A stretch of 64,000 bases of DNA from Methylorubrum rhodinum (GTDB taxonomy: Bacteria > Pseudomonadota > Alphaproteobacteria > Rhizobiales > Beijerinckiaceae). The stretch covers positions 54,871 through 118,870 of the forward strand of contig NZ_JACHOP010000014.1 of the NCBI RefSeq assembly GCF_014199935.1, given 5' to 3'. This document shows positions 61,601 through 64,000 of the stretch, piece after piece. The translations under genes and the position numbers were made by a program. Position 1 is the first letter of the stretch; the number at the start of each line of letters is the position of its first letter. The notes below the pieces were generated by a model. That model searched no databases. It saw only the letters and a list, made by a program, of their open reading frames with translations, and was not told where the DNA came from.

Positions 61601-61995
61601 CCCGTTTCCTCGCGGGGCACCTGGGTCCGTGCGGAGCGGACGACCGGCCTGCCGCGCTCGATTCCGCCGAGATTGCCGCCTGCGTCGCCAGGGCGCTCGC
61701 CCTCCCGCAGGTCGCGGATATCCGCGAACGCCTCCGCGCGGAGGTGCCGGTCTACGCTTACGAGGCCCTCGACGAGGAGGAGCGGGCGACCGCGGGCGTG
61801 GCCGATGCACTGGCCTGCGACGAGCGCGGACAGCCGGACGTGGTCGTTGACTGGAAGAGCGACGTCGCTCCAGGGAAGGATGCGCTCCTGGGCTATCGCG
61901 CGCAGGTCGCGCGCTACCTCGCCGCGACCGGCGCGCGTCTGGGCCTGATCGTGTTCGTGACCGACGGGACCGTCGTCTCCGTCACGCCGGCCTGA
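58645..61995 (+). CDS. AddA-like UvrD/RecB helicase-nuclease
   Basis: 1116 residues from ATG 58645. SF1A helicase motifs: motif I EAGAGSGKTAL (K35, T36), VSFTELAASELLERV (Ia), motif II VDEFQDTDPLQ (D391, E392), GDPKQAIYRFRGAD (III), TTNFRSCRSI (IV), FTMHASKGLEWPVVIPI (V), and RLWYVAATRARETFVL (VI). The C-terminal RecB nuclease domain shows GTVIHKLLEEIL and D1069-W-K1071 (VVVDWKSD), then QVARYLAATGA. It is somewhat shorter than chromosomal AddA. As a second AddAB-like pair on a mobile element, it is probably an accessory or defence enzyme rather than the host repair complex. Confidence 0.87.
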   Translation: MTAHDKTLADAAQRALAIAAHERSMIVEAGAGSGKTALMSGRIALMLASGVAPGAIAAVSFTELAASELLERVGDVVARLLDGEVPNELRLALPHGLSPLQEVNLAEAEARLDELVCTTIHGFCQRLVKPYPVEADIDPGARVADEAEADGIFRDLLDEWLRECLSGGGSLVAEMVLADPVAAKDTVDRVAECLREGRTVGTRPAEPLHRSTEVFLGRVSALADFVRACPVAEPVTASALLAFQAMAERVRHLNGNDDATVVSLLTSEPELTLCTKDGGFASYRGGKGKWAAAAKAVGIPKVEADLFHEAAKALHGACCDTWESMRANAASELLVRLVAQVRVVLRRYQDRKRAGALLDFDDLIASAATLLRDHEEVRQALGRRYRHVLVDEFQDTDPLQAEILWLLCGELPADAAGAAWTDRVLRPGALFLVGDPKQAIYRFRGADVSTYVQARDCIRAKSPEDVISVTTNFRSCRSILAFVDNRFREVLQVEGQPGYVALDPFHEDHDRGPCVAALDISAAEGDGKRSADGLRDAEAEAVADLCARLIGQRLVTCSRNGTRVLQAGDIALLAPSGSDLWRYEEALEARGIPVSTQAGKGFFRRQEIQDLIALTRVLAEPRDTLALGALLRGPAVGLTDEELLDLVDGLPRDPERPVARQKLRLGLDVAHVAHPVAREVIGRLQVLARRALGTTPHDILSQAVDAIRLRPVVRQRHDGHAERALANIDLFLEMSRPYAVRGLRAFARAMKAAWDGRTRTVEGRPDAQEAAVSLFTMHASKGLEWPVVIPINTSTRTKAVSGALVDRPANCLYCPVFGVRPARYEDALDRERREVGNERVRLWYVAATRARETFVLPRFTEPSDRTSWASVIALGLDAVPAIELERLPLRPMAAVTETLNEQTREVFASESATVARHRRLTWIVPSRDDAQVPGFEDAGSEPLHVLTEVVPAPPQGGRERGTVIHKLLEEILTGELDERDGLEARARFLAGHLGPCGADDRPAALDSAEIAACVARALALPQVADIRERLRAEVPVYAYEALDEEERATAGVADALACDERGQPDVVVDWKSDVAPGKDALLGYRAQVARYLAATGARLGLIVFVTDGTVVSVTPA

Positions 61996-62038
61996 GGCAG
62001 GCGCCGCCCGCGGGAATCCTCGAGACACCGCGGGCCCG

Positions 62039-62320
62039 GTGAACCCCGTGAAGGTGCGCCTCGGCGTGCCGCGGGATCTCGCCTCCTGTCACACCGCGCA
62101 GGTCGACGGCTACGCGATCGAAGGGCACGTGCCGGCCGGCGCGATCAAGCGACTGCTCGCCGAGAAGCCCCAGGGCATCGGGCTGGTCGTGCCAGGCATG
62201 CCAGCGGGCTCGCCCGGCATGGAGGTCGACGGCATGGAGCCGGCCACCTACGACGTGGTCCTGTTCGGTCCTGAAGGGCGGAGCACCTTCGCACGGTACC
62301 GGGGCGCGAACCCGGCGTGA
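62039..62320 (+). pseudogene. Truncated DUF411 metal-binding protein
   Basis: The 93 codons read KVRLGVPRDLASCHTAQVDGYAIEGHVPAGAIKRLLAEK and GIGLVVPGMPAGSPGMEVDGM, the conserved C-terminal two-thirds of DUF411 proteins. The usual signal peptide and the CGCC-type N-terminal metal motif are missing; the DNA upstream goes straight into the end of the AddA-like gene. A GTG at 62039 could start a short product, but the family function is probably lost. Confidence 0.75.
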
Positions 62321-62828
62321 TCCTCGTGGCGCGCCGGATCGGCCTCGGCGGAGCCCGCTCCCCTCGAAACGAGGCAGGAGACCGGACGAATGACTTGATG
62401 GCCGGATCAAAGGCCCATGCGGCAGCCGCCTTGCCGGCACGGCGAGACGATGCTCGACTGTAGCCGTGATGCGGATTCGGATGGCGATGGAGGCGAACGG
62501 GACCACCCGGTGGCGAGGCGGTAAGCCCGCGGGCGTGAGGCGTCCCTCATGCGGGCCCGACATGTCCCGCCCGCTCAACCGCCCAGGATGCCGCGGCGTC
62601 CGATGACCGTCTTCACCCCGCCGGTTCGCGTACCGTCGAGCCCAGTCCCGATCCTAGGTCTGGCGCGCGACAGGGGCTATCCGCTCGACGTCAGGCTCGC
62701 GCTGGCCGCGGTCGTGGCCGGCGTCCGCGCGCGCCGCGGTGACGTAGTCGAGCCGTGACGGGCGATCCGCTCTGAACCGGTACCGCATCAGACGCGCAGC
62801 ACCGGTTCGTCGTGATGCGCCGTCCGGA
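62321..62828. other. Intergenic region without a supported gene
   Basis: A 51-codon frame from ATG 62604 to TGA 62758 (MTVFTPPVRVPSS start) is open but has no recognised content. Nothing else stands out; several short GC palindromes around 62370-62540 are not strong terminators. Confidence 0.35.
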
Positions 62829-63488
62829 TCACTCGGGATCGTAATAGCCGGATCGGTCGACCGCTCCGCCGGTATCGAGTTCAGGATCGGCGAAGGCCGT
62901 CCGGCCGGCTACCCGGTCGAAGGTCATGGTCGTTGAGAAATCGATCCTGTCTCCGACGTAGGTGCTGTCCGGGTCGTTCTCGCCGTCGAAAGTGCCCATC
63001 ACGGTGACGATCCACGCGTCAGGGGTCGACTGGTAGCCGTATTCGTCGAGGTTGATCTCGTCGAAGTAGGCGTTCGTGCCTGCCATCTCCCCTCCGAGGG
63101 CATCCTCGATCTGGGAAGCTTCCTTCTGGACGTACCCGTTGATGTCGTCGTCGAGCTGGCGCGCCTGCCAGACCTGACCCGTGAAATGGCCGTTCGCGAC
63201 GAGAAAGGCGGACAGTTCGGTGGCGATGTCGTCGACGGACGGCAGGCTCGGCGGCAATCCGCGGAGAGCGGACAGACGCTGGTCCATGCCCTTGAGGTCG
63301 GGCACCAGGAACGCGGCCTGCTCCAGGTCGGTCAGTGGGTACTTGACCTCCTGGCTTAGCGCAGCCGCGCTGCCGTACCCGAAGAAGGCAGCGACGATCT
63401 CGTGTGCATGCCCGGACCCGAGCTTCTCGCCGGATCGGGCAAGATGTTGGGCGCGCAGGTGGTCCGCGCAGAGCTTGTTGAAGGACAT
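62829..63488 (-). CDS. Unrecognised protein with a conserved 'FGYGSAAAL' N-terminus
   Basis: 219 residues from ATG 63488. The first 60 residues (AHEIVAAFFGYGSAAALSQEV) resemble a short helical domain found at the start of various bacterial proteins near mobile elements. The C-terminal part is acidic and beta-rich with several Asp/Tyr residues (YFDEINLDEYGYQSTPDAWIVTVMGTFDGENDPDSTY). No enzymatic motif recognised. Alone on its strand. Confidence 0.6.
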   Translation of the reverse strand: MSFNKLCADHLRAQHLARSGEKLGSGHAHEIVAAFFGYGSAAALSQEVKYPLTDLEQAAFLVPDLKGMDQRLSALRGLPPSLPSVDDIATELSAFLVANGHFTGQVWQARQLDDDINGYVQKEASQIEDALGGEMAGTNAYFDEINLDEYGYQSTPDAWIVTVMGTFDGENDPDSTYVGDRIDFSTTMTFDRVAGRTAFADPELDTGGAVDRSGYYDPE

Positions 63489-63679
63489 GGCAACCCGTCA
63501 GCCCGGCGTCTGATTGGTGGTCACAAGCGCTTCATGATCACCATGCGCCGGCTGAGTGGTTGCCGTTCAGGTGTCGATGCGTAATCGAACGCGCCGCCTT
63601 TTGGGTCGCTTGCAGCCCAGGCCATCGGCTCCGGACGCCAACGTAGTGCTGGCGCCGTTCGGCTGCAAGCGCCTCATGG

Positions 63680-63905
63680 TCAGGGCTTGGCGGCGAACGT
63701 CCCGTCCTTCAGGTCGATCACGTACTCGCCCTTGATCGACCGGAAGGCGAGCTTCTCCGCCAGCATCGCGGCGTCCATCGGCTCGAAGTCGGCTGACTTG
63801 CGGACCACCGGCTCGGGCAGGGCGGCGAGGATCTCCGCCGCGGACAGCGCGTCCTTGCGCTAACTCTCGATCACCTGGGCCACGTAGCGCATCACCCCGT
63901 CCCAG
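63680..63905 (-). pseudogene. Remnant gene with in-frame stop, cut by an insertion sequence
   Basis: The minus strand reads HWDGVMRYVAQVIES, then TAG at 63860-63862, then in the same frame RKDALSAAEILAALPEPVVR and LAFRSIKGEYVIDLKDG to a stop at 63680. The upstream side runs into the putative end of an insertion sequence at about 63906, so the 5' part is missing. Family not recognised. Confidence 0.55.
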
Positions 63906-64000
63906 TGACCTGACCGGCTGGCTTTGGACCGGGCTGATTGAGAGGATCAGCCAGGACCGAAGGAGTCGGACATGCGGCGAGGTCAGAAAACGAGTGCGGA
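63906..64000 (+). mobile_element. Left end and transposase start of an IS3-like element (partial)
   Basis: From about 63906 (tgacctgaccggctgg) the sequence leaves the interrupted gene. After GGAG five bases upstream, ATG 63972 opens a frame reading MRRGQKTSA to the window edge, an opening typical of IS3-family OrfA proteins (basic MRRG then T-A-E-Q). Only 29 bases of coding are visible, so the family call rests on this start and on the position of the junction. Confidence 0.5.

Noticed and set aside
1..64000. CRISPR array
   Set aside because: No series of regularly spaced identical repeats was seen anywhere; the only dense repeats are the RTX coding repeats and short palindromes.

Overview
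The window is GC-rich and reads as the chromosome of an alphaproteobacterium close to Methylobacterium/Methylorubrum (order Hyphomicrobiales). The evidence is a complete hopanoid side-chain and transport gene set (hpnN partial, hpnL, hpnM, hpnI, hpnJ, hpnK), intergenic palindromes of the kind common in these genomes, frequent GTG/TTG starts, and a large set of soluble chemoreceptors and c-di-GMP enzymes. This assignment comes from gene content and codon style, not from a database search.

Layout. 1-6.9 kb: hopanoid genes; hpnL-hpnM-hpnI-hpnJ-hpnK run on the minus strand and converge on the 3' end of hpnN and a yfdX-type gene. 7.1-12.1 kb: an amidinotransferase, a glutathione S-transferase, a possible HlyC/RtxC-type acyltransferase, and a divergent sugar-kinase/GntR pair. 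12.6-16.3 kb: a secreted serralysin-like metalloprotease with a long RTX repeat region. 16.5-32.4 kb: a signalling block with a PAS-GGDEF-EAL protein, cheW-cheA-mcp, a second BdlA-like PAS chemoreceptor, an MCP-PilZ receptor, two small PAS proteins and a MASE1-GGDEF cyclase.

At 32.4 kb core DNA ends at the 3' half of a tRNA-Met(CAT) sequence, followed at once by a tyrosine integrase. From there to the right edge the window is an integrated accessory element: small phage/ICE-like genes (34-41 kb, mostly unrecognised), an NdpA-like gene coupled to a membrane-protein gene split by an in-frame stop, decayed cupin genes, an FAD-binding protein with an unknown partner, and then a defence/DNA-processing locus at 47-62 kb. 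The other boundary of the element is not in the window, which ends in the start of an IS3-like insertion sequence.

The 47-62 kb locus is the centre of interest. Three genes with 4-base overlaps encode a TerB_N-TerB-TerB_C protein, a BrxD-like ATPase and an Lhr-type DEAD/DEAH helicase, which is the gene content of the Shango anti-phage system. Two features are unusual. The TerB protein has an N-terminal export signal, a peptidoglycan-binding domain and a transmembrane helix. The operon is followed, in the same direction, by a markedly AT-richer lipoprotein gene and an AddB-like nuclease/AddA-like helicase-nuclease pair. This suggests an envelope-anchored Shango variant possibly linked to a DNA-end-processing machine; the link between the two halves is inference.
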